Assembly: GCF_901543175.1 (NCBI RefSeq)
Contig: NZ_LR594040.1
Location: 868,001-932,000, forward strand
Reading direction: 5' to 3'
DNA from: Streptococcus australis
Lineage (GTDB): Bacteria > Bacillota > Bacilli > Lactobacillales > Streptococcaceae
DNA: 64,000 nt
In this document: positions 42,332 to 50,096 of the stretch, in pieces
Layout: each line of letters opens with the position of its first letter
How positions within the stretch are numbered: the first letter of the stretch is position 1
Translations under genes and position numbers: made by a program
Notes under the pieces: model-generated
What the model was told of the DNA's origin: nothing
Databases searched by the model: none
What the model saw: only the letters and a program-made list of their open reading frames with translations

Positions 42332-42713
42332 AGCCCACCGTTTCAGGGGTTACAAAAGGCTTGATATTCGGTCTTTTTTGAATTTTTGAGTGAAGTATAA
42401 ATCTAACAGTCTGAAGTGATGTAGCAGGATTGATAGTGGTAAAGTATGAAATTTATTCTCACATACGCAAAGAGGGTGCAAAATGTTCCAGCAGGTAGGG
42501 TGTCTGTGGGAATTGTTTTGCACCCCCTTTTTTTGATATCACCAAGATGGTCGATGGAAGTAGGAGTTCAGTAATTGATACAATAGTCTACAATGAAATG
42601 CTTTATAACCTAGTATTTTTATATTGAAAGATGTGACATGCTTGATTGCACACATCAAATAGTGGGAAGTATTCAATCGATTTATAAAGTTGAATCAAAA
42701 TTCTAAAAAACAC
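42332..42713 (+). other. Intergenic stretch between rlmD and the T7SS locus
   Basis: No coding potential is convincing. It contains a possible weak terminator for rlmD (to about 42382), the long hairpin at 42474-42533, and further imperfect inverted repeats such as GATGTG/CACATC near 42631-42657. It looks like an island border with decayed sequence. Confidence 0.6.
42474..42533 (+). terminator. Long hairpin with T-run upstream of esxA
   Basis: GGGTGCAAAA (42474-42483) pairs perfectly with TTTTGCACCC (42516-42525). The stem is extended by TGTTCC with GGAAT and capped by a GC-rich loop of about 20 nt. Eight T follow. It is a strong terminator, or the 3' end of a short structured RNA, isolating the T7SS locus from rlmD. 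Confidence 0.75.
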
Positions 42714-42741
42714 TTGCAATCTGACGAGTTTGTGATACAAT
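42714..42741 (+). promoter_or_regulatory. esxA promoter
   Basis: TTGCAA (42714-42719) and TACAAT (42736-42741) with a 16-bp spacer, 54 bp before esxA. Confidence 0.75.
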
Positions 42742-42795
42742 ATTGACTATAAGGTTATCGGGAAGATGACCAAGTTAAAAAAGGAGAATAATGAT

Positions 42796-43089
42796 ATGCC
42801 AGCAATTTCGTTGACCCCAGAACAGTTAAAGTCTGAAGCACAAACTTATACCAATGCTTCTGAACAATTGAAAGATGCCATTAACAAAGTTTCAGGCGCA
42901 AATGGTCGTCTTCAAGGACAATGGCAAGGTGCGGCTTTCCAATCTTACTTGGAACAATTCCAACAATTATCAGTAAGCGTGATTCAAATGGAACAACTTC
43001 TTGAAAGTATCCATGCACAATTGAATCAATACGCTGATACTGTTGCTGAGCGTGACCGTCAGGATGCAACTTCATTTGGTTTGAATTAA
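42796..43089 (+). CDS. esxA: WXG100 protein EsxA
   Basis: A 97-residue WXG100 family protein, the small secreted substrate and core component of the type VII system. The helix-turn-helix hallmark is WQG in LQGQWQGAAFQSYL (about residue 41). The C-terminal half has the YxxxE-like segment YADTVAERD that targets substrates to EssC. The ATG at 42796 gives MPAISLTPEQL and has aaaggag upstream. It is followed by an attenuating hairpin, which would let it be made in excess of the machine. Confidence 0.95.
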   Translation: MPAISLTPEQLKSEAQTYTNASEQLKDAINKVSGANGRLQGQWQGAAFQSYLEQFQQLSVSVIQMEQLLESIHAQLNQYADTVAERDRQDATSFGLN

Positions 43090-43098
43090 TCATCGGTG

Positions 43099-43128
43099 AA
43101 CGGCGCTTCGCAAGGGGCGTCGTTTTTT
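43099..43128 (+). terminator. Attenuator-like hairpin between esxA and esaA
   Basis: AACGGCGC (43099-43106) pairs with GCGTCGTT (43117-43124), followed by T residues. It should end many esxA transcripts while allowing readthrough to esaA. Confidence 0.75.
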
Positions 43129-43154
43129 GCTAGTTATAAGTGGAAAAGGGAATA

Positions 43155-46100
43155 ATGAATAGTCCTCATAAAGAAAAACGATACTTAAAAATTTTAACTG
43201 CAGTAGCATTCGTATCCCTGTTATCAGGTTCTCTTGTTTATTTCGCATTAAAGGATCAGAGCCTTCACTATTCAAGTGAGATCAAGCAAACTGCTAAGGT
43301 TCAATATGCGCTTGTGAATGAAGATAAAGGTGCAAGGTTTGAAAATACTGATTATAATTTAGGCTCGGATTTTGTCACTTTAATTAATCAGGATACAGAG
43401 AATAACTGGGAGACAACCAATCGTAGCGTGGCTGAAGCAGGATTGAAGTCAGGTCAGTTTGATGCAGTTATTACTCTTCCGTCAGACTTTTCTGAGAAAT
43501 TGTTGAGCTTAGAGAGTGTTTCTCCAGAAAAAGCCACTGTTTCTTACCAGATTCGCGAAGGGCAAAACGAACAAGCTAATCAGGCTGTCCACAGTCAAGT
43601 TAATACAGTCTTACAAGGATTTAATCAACGGGTGGTTCGGATGTATTTTTCGAGCATCATTCGGAATCTTTCAGATGCACAGACGAATGTGAATCAGATG
43701 GCAACTACAGAGTTATCTCAAAATACGTTCATCATTTCAAATATTCAAGCTCCATTTTCGACCCTACCAGATTCATTTAGAAGTACTCAATCCATTGCAA
43801 ATAGTCTGAAGACGGATAATGAACTCTTTAAGACCCAACAAGAAGCTTTTGTTAAATCAGTCGCAAGCAGCATGGAAGCGAATAACAACTCTTTAGATGC
43901 TTCTGGGAAAGCCCTTGAGTCTACAACAAACTCTGTGAATGAGTTTTCAAAAGAAGCTAATACTCGTCTTGAAAAGTCAACCGACCAATATAAGGAGCAA
44001 TCTGAAAAAGATAAGGCTGCCTTGGAAAAACAATGGACAGATGATCAGAAGCATTATTCTGACTTGTATAATGCCCTTTACACTGTTGGGAATGCTAAAT
44101 TAAAAGAATTGCAGTTTTCCGATACGGCAACCGGTTCCTTTATGGCAGATTTCAAAGCTAAGGCGGGGGAGTATAAAACTGCACAAAGTAAGGTCAAGGG
44201 GAACTTAGAGGCACAACTCACTTCTTTAGAAAAAGAAGTAGCGGAGCTTAGAGCACTCAGGGAGACCATTGCAGAGACTTATTATGACTCTAAGGATTTA
44301 AGTGATCAGACAGCTACTGATAAAGATATTCGCTCGGCTATTTTGAACTTAATGACGAAGCCAGAAAACCGAAGCAAACTCCCTAAGCAGTATATTGAGG
44401 CAATTGCTAGTCGCTTACCGATGATTTCATCTGGAGATTTGAGTGCTCTCATTGCTAAATTAGAGCAAGATAAATTGATCTCATCAGATGAGGCTACAAC
44501 TTATCGTAATGCACTGAAAATTGTGTCTAACTACAGTAGCGAGTTGGGTGGTTCTTTAGGGCAAAATACAACCTTTAAGTATCTGTCCTCAGCGGCTACT
44601 GTTACTAGTCCAGTGACCTATCCCATTCACCAAACTCTAGAATTTGATCCGTCAACTGGTAGTCAGACAGTCCAATTGAACATCGATGATGCAAAGATGG
44701 GGAATCTTGAACTGGAAGGTGTGACGAAAGATTCAATTGAAGCCTCTATCCGTCAACAGTTAAAAGATACAGGCTATCATGTGACAGCTGCAGTATCAGG
44801 AAATACAATTCAAGTCACATTTGTCAATGAAAGAACGGCGTCAACTACTCCGATTACCTCTTCGGACTCAGGGGGATCAAGTACTTCAAATGCGGATGCA
44901 AGTGATGCAACAACATCTACAAATTCCACTTCTACAAGTGAAAGTACGGCAGCAACGCCAACTACTTCACCAGGAGTCAGTCAACCAAGCTATGCAACAC
45001 TTCCTAAAAAGGTGAGTGTCACGATTAGTGGACAGATAAAGTGGAATTTATCTGATGATGTGAAAAAGAATTCCTATAACCAAGTAGGTTATAGTTGGAC
45101 AGATGGAAGTTCAGTTCAAGCTAGTGCTCAGTTATCTGTCTTTAATGGTAAGTATGACACTTTGGCTGAGGATTTACCTACGATTCTGAAAAACTTCCAA
45201 AACCTAGACTTTGCTGCCCAACAAATCGTTACTCTATTTGCATCACCAGGGGCAAGTTTAGATATCAATCAATTTGCAGGCACGCTATCAAGTGGTACTC
45301 TCGTACAAAAGGCTAGTCCAGATTCTGTATATAGTCTCTACAATAATCTAACTGACGACGAACGGGCTTCAGAAATATCGGATGTTTTAGTTACGAAGTA
45401 TCGGCTTGCAGGAGATAATTTATACAAACAGGTAGATCAGCAATTAAAGGATGTGACAGATATTCTAGGTGAAAAAGTGAATCCTAAAGAAGGCACCCTT
45501 CGTCAAGTGTATCAGTCTCTCCCAGACTCAGATTTGCTTGTTAAGCAAGCTTCTGCCTTAAATACCTGGTATGGGGAGATGCAGAAGGTCTTAGATGAGG
45601 CTCATAATCAGTGGAAAGATTCTGAGAAACTTGCTTATGAATCAGTTGTCAATGATCAAAATCCACAACCAGAGAAGATGAATACCTCTAAGCTGGAAGA
45701 AGAAGTGAAGAAACTTTTGTCTCAATACGATAGCTTACGAGATAGTTCTAAAAAAGCTGCACAAGCTACAGCTGATGGAGCTGCTCAGGTACGAGATATC
45801 TCACCACAAATCCAACAGTTAAACGAGACAACAGAATCGGTTCAAAAGTCCGCAGATGGTGTCCTTTCCAGTTTGAACCAGAGTGTGAAGGAAACAAGTA
45901 GTACAGTTGAGAAAAATACCTCTTATGCAGAACAGTTTGGAAAGGTGCTTGCCAATGCGAAAAGTGGAGGTGCTGATAACAAGCAAGTGTTCAATTTCTT
46001 ATCCGATCCAATTACTACAAAAGTCACAGAAGGTAAGACACAGGCAGCTAGTCACATTTCCATCATCCCCTATTATATGACCTTGTTGTTATCGGTTATT

Positions 46101-46613
46101 TCTTTTGTGATAGCTATGACGATCGGACGCTTTGTTAAAGATAGACAGGAAAGGGAAGAAACTGATCTTTTGACAACGAAAAAGTGGGACTTGAAACTTC
46201 AAAGTTTCTTACCGACAATCATAACGGCTACTGTTGGTTCGATTTTGTTTTCAGGAGTTACAATAGGAGTAGCAACAGCAGCTAATGGATTCTTATGGTT
46301 CATTTATAGCTTTATGTTAATGGCAAGCTTGATTTTAGTGCTATCTTACAGCTTGAAGAAAGCTCCGTATCCGACTTATATTGTATCTGCATCCCTCTTA
46401 GGTTTTTATCTCCTACTAACTCCTATTTTGGGAGTGGCAACTCAATCAGGAAGTTTCCTTAATTTCTTATATCGACTGTCTCCGTTACAAAATATTGAAA
46501 ACGGCTTTAGTTATCTCTTGGTCGGTGGTAACTTAAGCATTGTAACGATTCTTCTACTCTTATTATTTGTAGGCATCGGAGTTAGTCTCAATCTCTTTAC
46601 AAGAAAGAAATAA
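43155..46613 (+). CDS. esaA: Type VII secretion membrane protein EsaA
   Basis: A 1152-residue YhgE/Pip-related T7SSb component that projects through the cell wall. One N-terminal membrane helix (ILTAVAFVSLLSGSLVYFAL) is followed by a very long extracellular region, then about five C-terminal helices from IPYYMTLLLSVISFVIAM to the end. The extracellular part contains coiled coil and a Ser/Thr-rich low-complexity stretch (nt 44837-44990). The ATG at 43155 follows aaaaggga; a GTG at 43140 is less likely. Its stop codon forms part of the target duplication of the adjoining IS. Confidence 0.93.
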   Translation: MNSPHKEKRYLKILTAVAFVSLLSGSLVYFALKDQSLHYSSEIKQTAKVQYALVNEDKGARFENTDYNLGSDFVTLINQDTENNWETTNRSVAEAGLKSGQFDAVITLPSDFSEKLLSLESVSPEKATVSYQIREGQNEQANQAVHSQVNTVLQGFNQRVVRMYFSSIIRNLSDAQTNVNQMATTELSQNTFIISNIQAPFSTLPDSFRSTQSIANSLKTDNELFKTQQEAFVKSVASSMEANNNSLDASGKALESTTNSVNEFSKEANTRLEKSTDQYKEQSEKDKAALEKQWTDDQKHYSDLYNALYTVGNAKLKELQFSDTATGSFMADFKAKAGEYKTAQSKVKGNLEAQLTSLEKEVAELRALRETIAETYYDSKDLSDQTATDKDIRSAILNLMTKPENRSKLPKQYIEAIASRLPMISSGDLSALIAKLEQDKLISSDEATTYRNALKIVSNYSSELGGSLGQNTTFKYLSSAATVTSPVTYPIHQTLEFDPSTGSQTVQLNIDDAKMGNLELEGVTKDSIEASIRQQLKDTGYHVTAAVSGNTIQVTFVNERTASTTPITSSDSGGSSTSNADASDATTSTNSTSTSESTAATPTTSPGVSQPSYATLPKKVSVTISGQIKWNLSDDVKKNSYNQVGYSWTDGSSVQASAQLSVFNGKYDTLAEDLPTILKNFQNLDFAAQQIVTLFASPGASLDINQFAGTLSSGTLVQKASPDSVYSLYNNLTDDERASEISDVLVTKYRLAGDNLYKQVDQQLKDVTDILGEKVNPKEGTLRQVYQSLPDSDLLVKQASALNTWYGEMQKVLDEAHNQWKDSEKLAYESVVNDQNPQPEKMNTSKLEEEVKKLLSQYDSLRDSSKKAAQATADGAAQVRDISPQIQQLNETTESVQKSADGVLSSLNQSVKETSSTVEKNTSYAEQFGKVLANAKSGGADNKQVFNFLSDPITTKVTEGKTQAASHISIIPYYMTLLLSVISFVIAMTIGRFVKDRQEREETDLLTTKKWDLKLQSFLPTIITATVGSILFSGVTIGVATAANGFLWFIYSFMLMASLILVLSYSLKKAPYPTYIVSASLLGFYLLLTPILGVATQSGSFLNFLYRLSPLQNIENGFSYLLVGGNLSIVTILLLLLFVGIGVSLNLFTRKK
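44837..44990 (+). repeat. Ser/Thr/Ala-rich low-complexity segment inside esaA
   Basis: About 50 residues made mostly of Ser, Thr, Ala and Asp (for example STNSTSTSESTAATPTTS) interrupt the extracellular domain. It looks like a flexible, possibly glycosylated wall-spanning linker. It may vary between strains. Confidence 0.75.
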
Positions 46614-48087
46614 GGCTCTTTGTCAACTGTAGTGGGTTGATAAAAAGTTACAACCTGGAGAGGACCAAACTGGTTCTCTCCTTTTTGATATTCAAAGAGC
46701 GATGAGAATTCTCGTTTTAAAGTTTTCAAAGTTCCGGAAACCAAAAGCATTTTGCTTAATGACTTTGATGAGGATATTTGTGGTCTCAAGTTTTGCGTTT
46801 GAGTAGGGAAGTACAAGTGCATTAATGATCTTATCCTGATCTCTCAAAAAAGTCCTAAAAATGGTCTGGGAGATTGGATTGACAGAAGAAATAGTTTCCT
46901 TTATTAATTCAAAGAAATAATCAGCGTGCTTCTCTTGAAAATGAAAGAGTAAAAGCTGATAGAGTTCATAGTGCTCTCTAAGATCTTGAGAGTAAGAGAG
47001 AAGTTTTTCGAGAATCTCTTTATTGGTTAAATGCGACTGAAATGTTGGACGATAAAATCGTTTACTGCTCAGCATATAGTTATCCTGTTGAATGAGTATC
47101 CAGTAACGTTTCAGTGCTTTATATTCTTGCGATCTTCTATCAAACTGATTCATAATTTGGATGCATACGCGATTCATTGCTCGGCTGAGATGCTGGATAA
47201 TATGAAAACGATCGAGAACGATTTTAGCGTTTGGGAGTGAAACAGTCTGGGAGACTGTTTCAGCCTGAGCCTAGAAATTCAAAAGCGAAGTTGTCTAGCT
47301 AAGGCATAGTAAGGGCTGAACCTATCCATCGTAATGATTTTCACGCTATTTCGGACCTGTCTGGAATAGCGCAGGAAGTGATTGCGAATAGTTGCTTGAG
47401 TCCGTCCATCTAAGATAGCTAGGATTTTTCTTGTATCGTAGTCCTGTGCAATAAAGCTCATATTTCCTTTCTTGAGGCTATATTCATCCCAACTCATGTG
47501 TTCTGGAAGGTGGTTAAGATCAGTCTAAAATTTGAATTTATGTAACTGACGAATGACTGTCGAAGTGGAGACAGATAAACTTTCGGAGATAGCTGTCATA
47601 GGGACTTTCTCAATCAATTTTTGAGTGATTTTCTGTTTGACGATGGTTGCGATCTAGTGATTCTTCTTGACTAAGGAAGTCTCTGCGACGGCTATTTTTC
47701 CACAGTTTTTACAGCGGAAACGGCGTTTTTCAATCGAATGAGAGTCTTGTAGCCAGCACATTCGAGGTAGGGGATTTTGGATTCTTTTTGAAAGTCATAT
47801 TTAGCCATTTGTCCTTGACAGTTGTGACATTTAGAGGCAGGATAATCGAGCTTAGCAATGACTTCTTTATGCGTTCCAGCGTCAAGATAATCTAAGATAA
47901 TAATATTTTTGTCTTTAATTTCAAGTATGTTTGTGATAAAATTTAATTGTTTCATAAGATTCTTTCTAATGAGGGTTTGGTCACTTTTTCATTATAGGTC
48001 TTATGGGGCTTTTTTTCTACAAAAAAATAGACTCCATAATTCCTACAGTGGCTTTACCCACTACAGAAATTATAGAGCCAGAAATAA
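46606..48087. mobile_element. Decayed ISL3-family insertion sequence with exact 8-bp target duplication
   Basis: The element runs from 46614 to 48079 (1466 bp). Its ends are inverted repeats: GGCTCT followed by CTGTAGTGGGT on the left, and the same pattern read inward on the right (GGCTCTATA then CTGTAGTGGGT). The flanks 46606-46613 and 48080-48087 are both AGAAATAA, a perfect 8-bp duplication as ISL3 elements make. The only gene inside is a broken transposase on the minus strand. The left duplication contains the esaA stop TAA. Confidence 0.9.
46692..47955 (-). pseudogene. Broken ISL3-family transposase
   Basis: Three minus-strand pieces (47692-47955, 47279-47497, 46692-47177) in different frames make one ISL3 transposase. 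The first holds the N-terminal zinc-finger Cys pairs (CHNC). The second has MDRFSPYY, with the catalytic Asp of the usual MDMFSPYY. The third has KLETTNILIKVIKQNAFGFRNF, with the catalytic Glu. Frameshifts and stops lie between them, and part of the middle is degenerate, so the element cannot move by itself. Confidence 0.88.
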
Positions 48088-48113
48088 TCAAGGTAAGGAT
48101 CCTTTTTGTCTTC

Positions 48114-48142
48114 TTGTGAGATGGTGTGATTTGTAGTATAAT
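48114..48142 (+). promoter_or_regulatory. Promoter before essA
   Basis: TTGTGA (48114-48119) and TATAAT (48137-48142) with a 17-bp spacer, just right of the IS. It lies outside the element, so it could drive essA-essC even though the IS separates them from esaA. Confidence 0.65.
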
Positions 48143-48175
48143 AAAGTTATCTTTACCAAGTGGGGAAGGAGATTT

Positions 48176-48661
48176 ATGAAGAAGGTTCAAGTCATTTTTA
48201 GTCTATTATTGTTGTGTTTTTTTCTTAACTCAGGTGATGTCCGAGCAGATGATGGAAGTCTTGAAATTAATAATCAAACCATCCATGATCAAGGGAACAA
48301 TCCTCAGACTACTAAGTCTAAGAATATTCCTGAATTATTTTTAGAAGATAGTGTGAAGAAAGAAAAACAGCTACAAAAAGCACAGCAAGAGAATGTTCAT
48401 CAAGCGCAGTCCTCTCTTTTTATCGGGACTAAAGATACTAATAGTTTTCAGAGTCAGGATAAGGTGACGCGTGGCTTGTTTCAAGCAAATTATAGAGCAG
48501 ATGAAGCAATTTTGACTGGAGAGAGCACCTCTAAGACTTCGCTACCTACTTGGCTATCTATTTTAGGATTTGGAATAGGTCTACTTGGAGTGACCTATCT
48601 AGGTGTTTGGCTAGGTAGGAAGTACTCAAAAGTGCTTCGTTTTAAGAAGGAGAGTGTGTGA
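48176..48661 (+). CDS. essA: Type VII secretion protein EssA
   Basis: A 161-residue membrane component of T7SSb. There is an N-terminal signal-like hydrophobic segment (VIFSLLLLCFFLNSGDVRA), a polar Gln/Lys-rich middle, and a C-terminal membrane helix WLSILGFGIGLLGVTYLGVWLG before a basic tail. Size and topology match EssA; sequence identity in this family is low, so position between esaA and esaB is key. The ribosome-binding site is aaggag. Confidence 0.88.
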   Translation: MKKVQVIFSLLLLCFFLNSGDVRADDGSLEINNQTIHDQGNNPQTTKSKNIPELFLEDSVKKEKQLQKAQQENVHQAQSSLFIGTKDTNSFQSQDKVTRGLFQANYRADEAILTGESTSKTSLPTWLSILGFGIGLLGVTYLGVWLGRKYSKVLRFKKESV

Positions 48662-48909
48662 TGAAGACAATTACGGTTGGTATAAAATGGAGAGACCAAA
48701 TATATGATTTGAAACTTCCAACGCAGGTTTCATTCAAGAGAGTAAAAGAGCTGATATGTGAGTCATTTTCAATGATGAACCAAGAGCTACCAAGTCACTT
48801 TGATCTTCAAGTGACTAATAAATCAATTGCCTTTTATGATGATGACCAGATAGCGGACTTTCCTTTAGGAAACGGAGATCAATTAGAAATTGTAGGGAGA
48901 AAGAAATGA
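48661..48909 (+). CDS. esaB: Ubiquitin-like T7SS protein EsaB
   Basis: An 82-residue YukD/EsaB-type ubiquitin-fold protein. MKTITVGIKWRDQIYDLKLP and GNGDQLEIVGRKK fit the beta-grasp fold. It is cytoplasmic and needed for secretion in other T7SSb systems. Its ATG overlaps the essA stop (ATGA), and its stop overlaps the essB start. Confidence 0.92.
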   Translation: MKTITVGIKWRDQIYDLKLPTQVSFKRVKELICESFSMMNQELPSHFDLQVTNKSIAFYDDDQIADFPLGNGDQLEIVGRKK

Positions 48910-50096
48910 AAGTACAAGAGACAAGTATCCAATCCAAGTGGTCGAAAGAGGCTGGTGAACTAGAGATTAAGTTATCCGCTAATCAATTTCAACTGAATCG
49001 GATGAAGCAGTATCGATTCTTTTTAGAAAGCACGGCACATTTAGCTCAAGGAGCAGTGAAAGAAGAGGCAGAAGAGGTCGTTCGTCTTTCTTACCAAATT
49101 CCAGCAGGTTATCAGTCAATTCGAGAAGCTGTTGAAAATAAAGAAATCTTAGAACGCCTTCATCTTTTTCAAAAGTTACAATTCTTAAAAGAAACTGTCG
49201 ATCAGCCTATGAAACCCTTTATTCACCCAGATAATCTGTTTGTGAGCGGGGAAAGTGTCCTTTTAGGACATAGAGGGATGACAGATAGTGTGGTTCCTTT
49301 TTCGCTCATGAAGGAGGACTTGTTAAAGCAATATAAGGCTTTAGCTGTGTTCATTTTACAACCTAAGCTCAACTTTGAAGAGTTAATTGATAGTCTTACG
49401 ACGGTAAAAAATGCTTTTGCGGAAACTCTTTTTAAAGCGGAGACTTTTGATGAAGTAGACCATCTCATTAGCGAGCAGGCTCGTATCCAAGAAGAGAAGC
49501 GTCAAAAGGAAAAACTGCTTGTCTCGAAAAGGAACTATCAATTGTTTAAATGGGGTTCTTTAGGACTCACAATTGTAACAGTTGCGATGGGGATTGCAAC
49601 AGGTATTTATGCTTTTTATGTGGTGCCTAAGCAGGATAAAATCATTCAGGCTGAGACGAGTTACATTGCTAAGGATTATACGGCAGTGGTAGAAGGTCTT
49701 AAGTCAGAAGCTCCAAATAGTCTTCCGAAGGGAGTCCAGTATACACTTGCGGCTAGCTCGTTAGAGTTAGACAATCTTACTCAAGAACAAAAGGAAGCTG
49801 TATCTAGAAACTTGTCACAGAAATCTAGTGAGAATACTCTTTCTTATTGGATCTATATCGGCCGTGGAGAACTTGAAAAAGCACTTGATATTGCTCAAAA
49901 TATTGGGGACATTCAGTATATTCTTCATGCTTATACGAAGCTCTATGATCAGGTCAATACAGACAGTACGATGAGCGGAGCGAAAAAGCGAGAACTCCTT
50001 GAAAAGTATCAAAAAGAAATTGATAAGTTACAGGAACAATTAAACGGAAGTTCAAAGGCAAATAGTACATCAAAGGAGACTAAAAATGGCAACTAA
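48906..50096 (+). CDS. essB: Type VII secretion protein EssB
   Basis: A 396-residue YukC/EssB component. The N-terminal pseudokinase domain (about residues 1-210) lies in the cytoplasm. One membrane helix follows (WGSLGLTIVTVAMGIATGIYAFYVV, about 218-243). An extracellular helical domain with repeats then reaches a Lys/Ser-rich tail. It links EsaA with EssC. It overlaps essC by 11 bp. Confidence 0.93.
   Translation: MKVQETSIQSKWSKEAGELEIKLSANQFQLNRMKQYRFFLESTAHLAQGAVKEEAEEVVRLSYQIPAGYQSIREAVENKEILERLHLFQKLQFLKETVDQPMKPFIHPDNLFVSGESVLLGHRGMTDSVVPFSLMKEDLLKQYKALAVFILQPKLNFEELIDSLTTVKNAFAETLFKAETFDEVDHLISEQARIQEEKRQKEKLLVSKRNYQLFKWGSLGLTIVTVAMGIATGIYAFYVVPKQDKIIQAETSYIAKDYTAVVEGLKSEAPNSLPKGVQYTLAASSLELDNLTQEQKEAVSRNLSQKSSENTLSYWIYIGRGELEKALDIAQNIGDIQYILHAYTKLYDQVNTDSTMSGAKKRELLEKYQKEIDKLQEQLNGSSKANSTSKETKNGN

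Noticed and set aside
46614..48079. Separate small genes within the IS region, including plus-strand ORFs
   Set aside because: Minus-strand pieces join to one ISL3 transposase, and plus-strand frames are antisense or end-repeat sequence.
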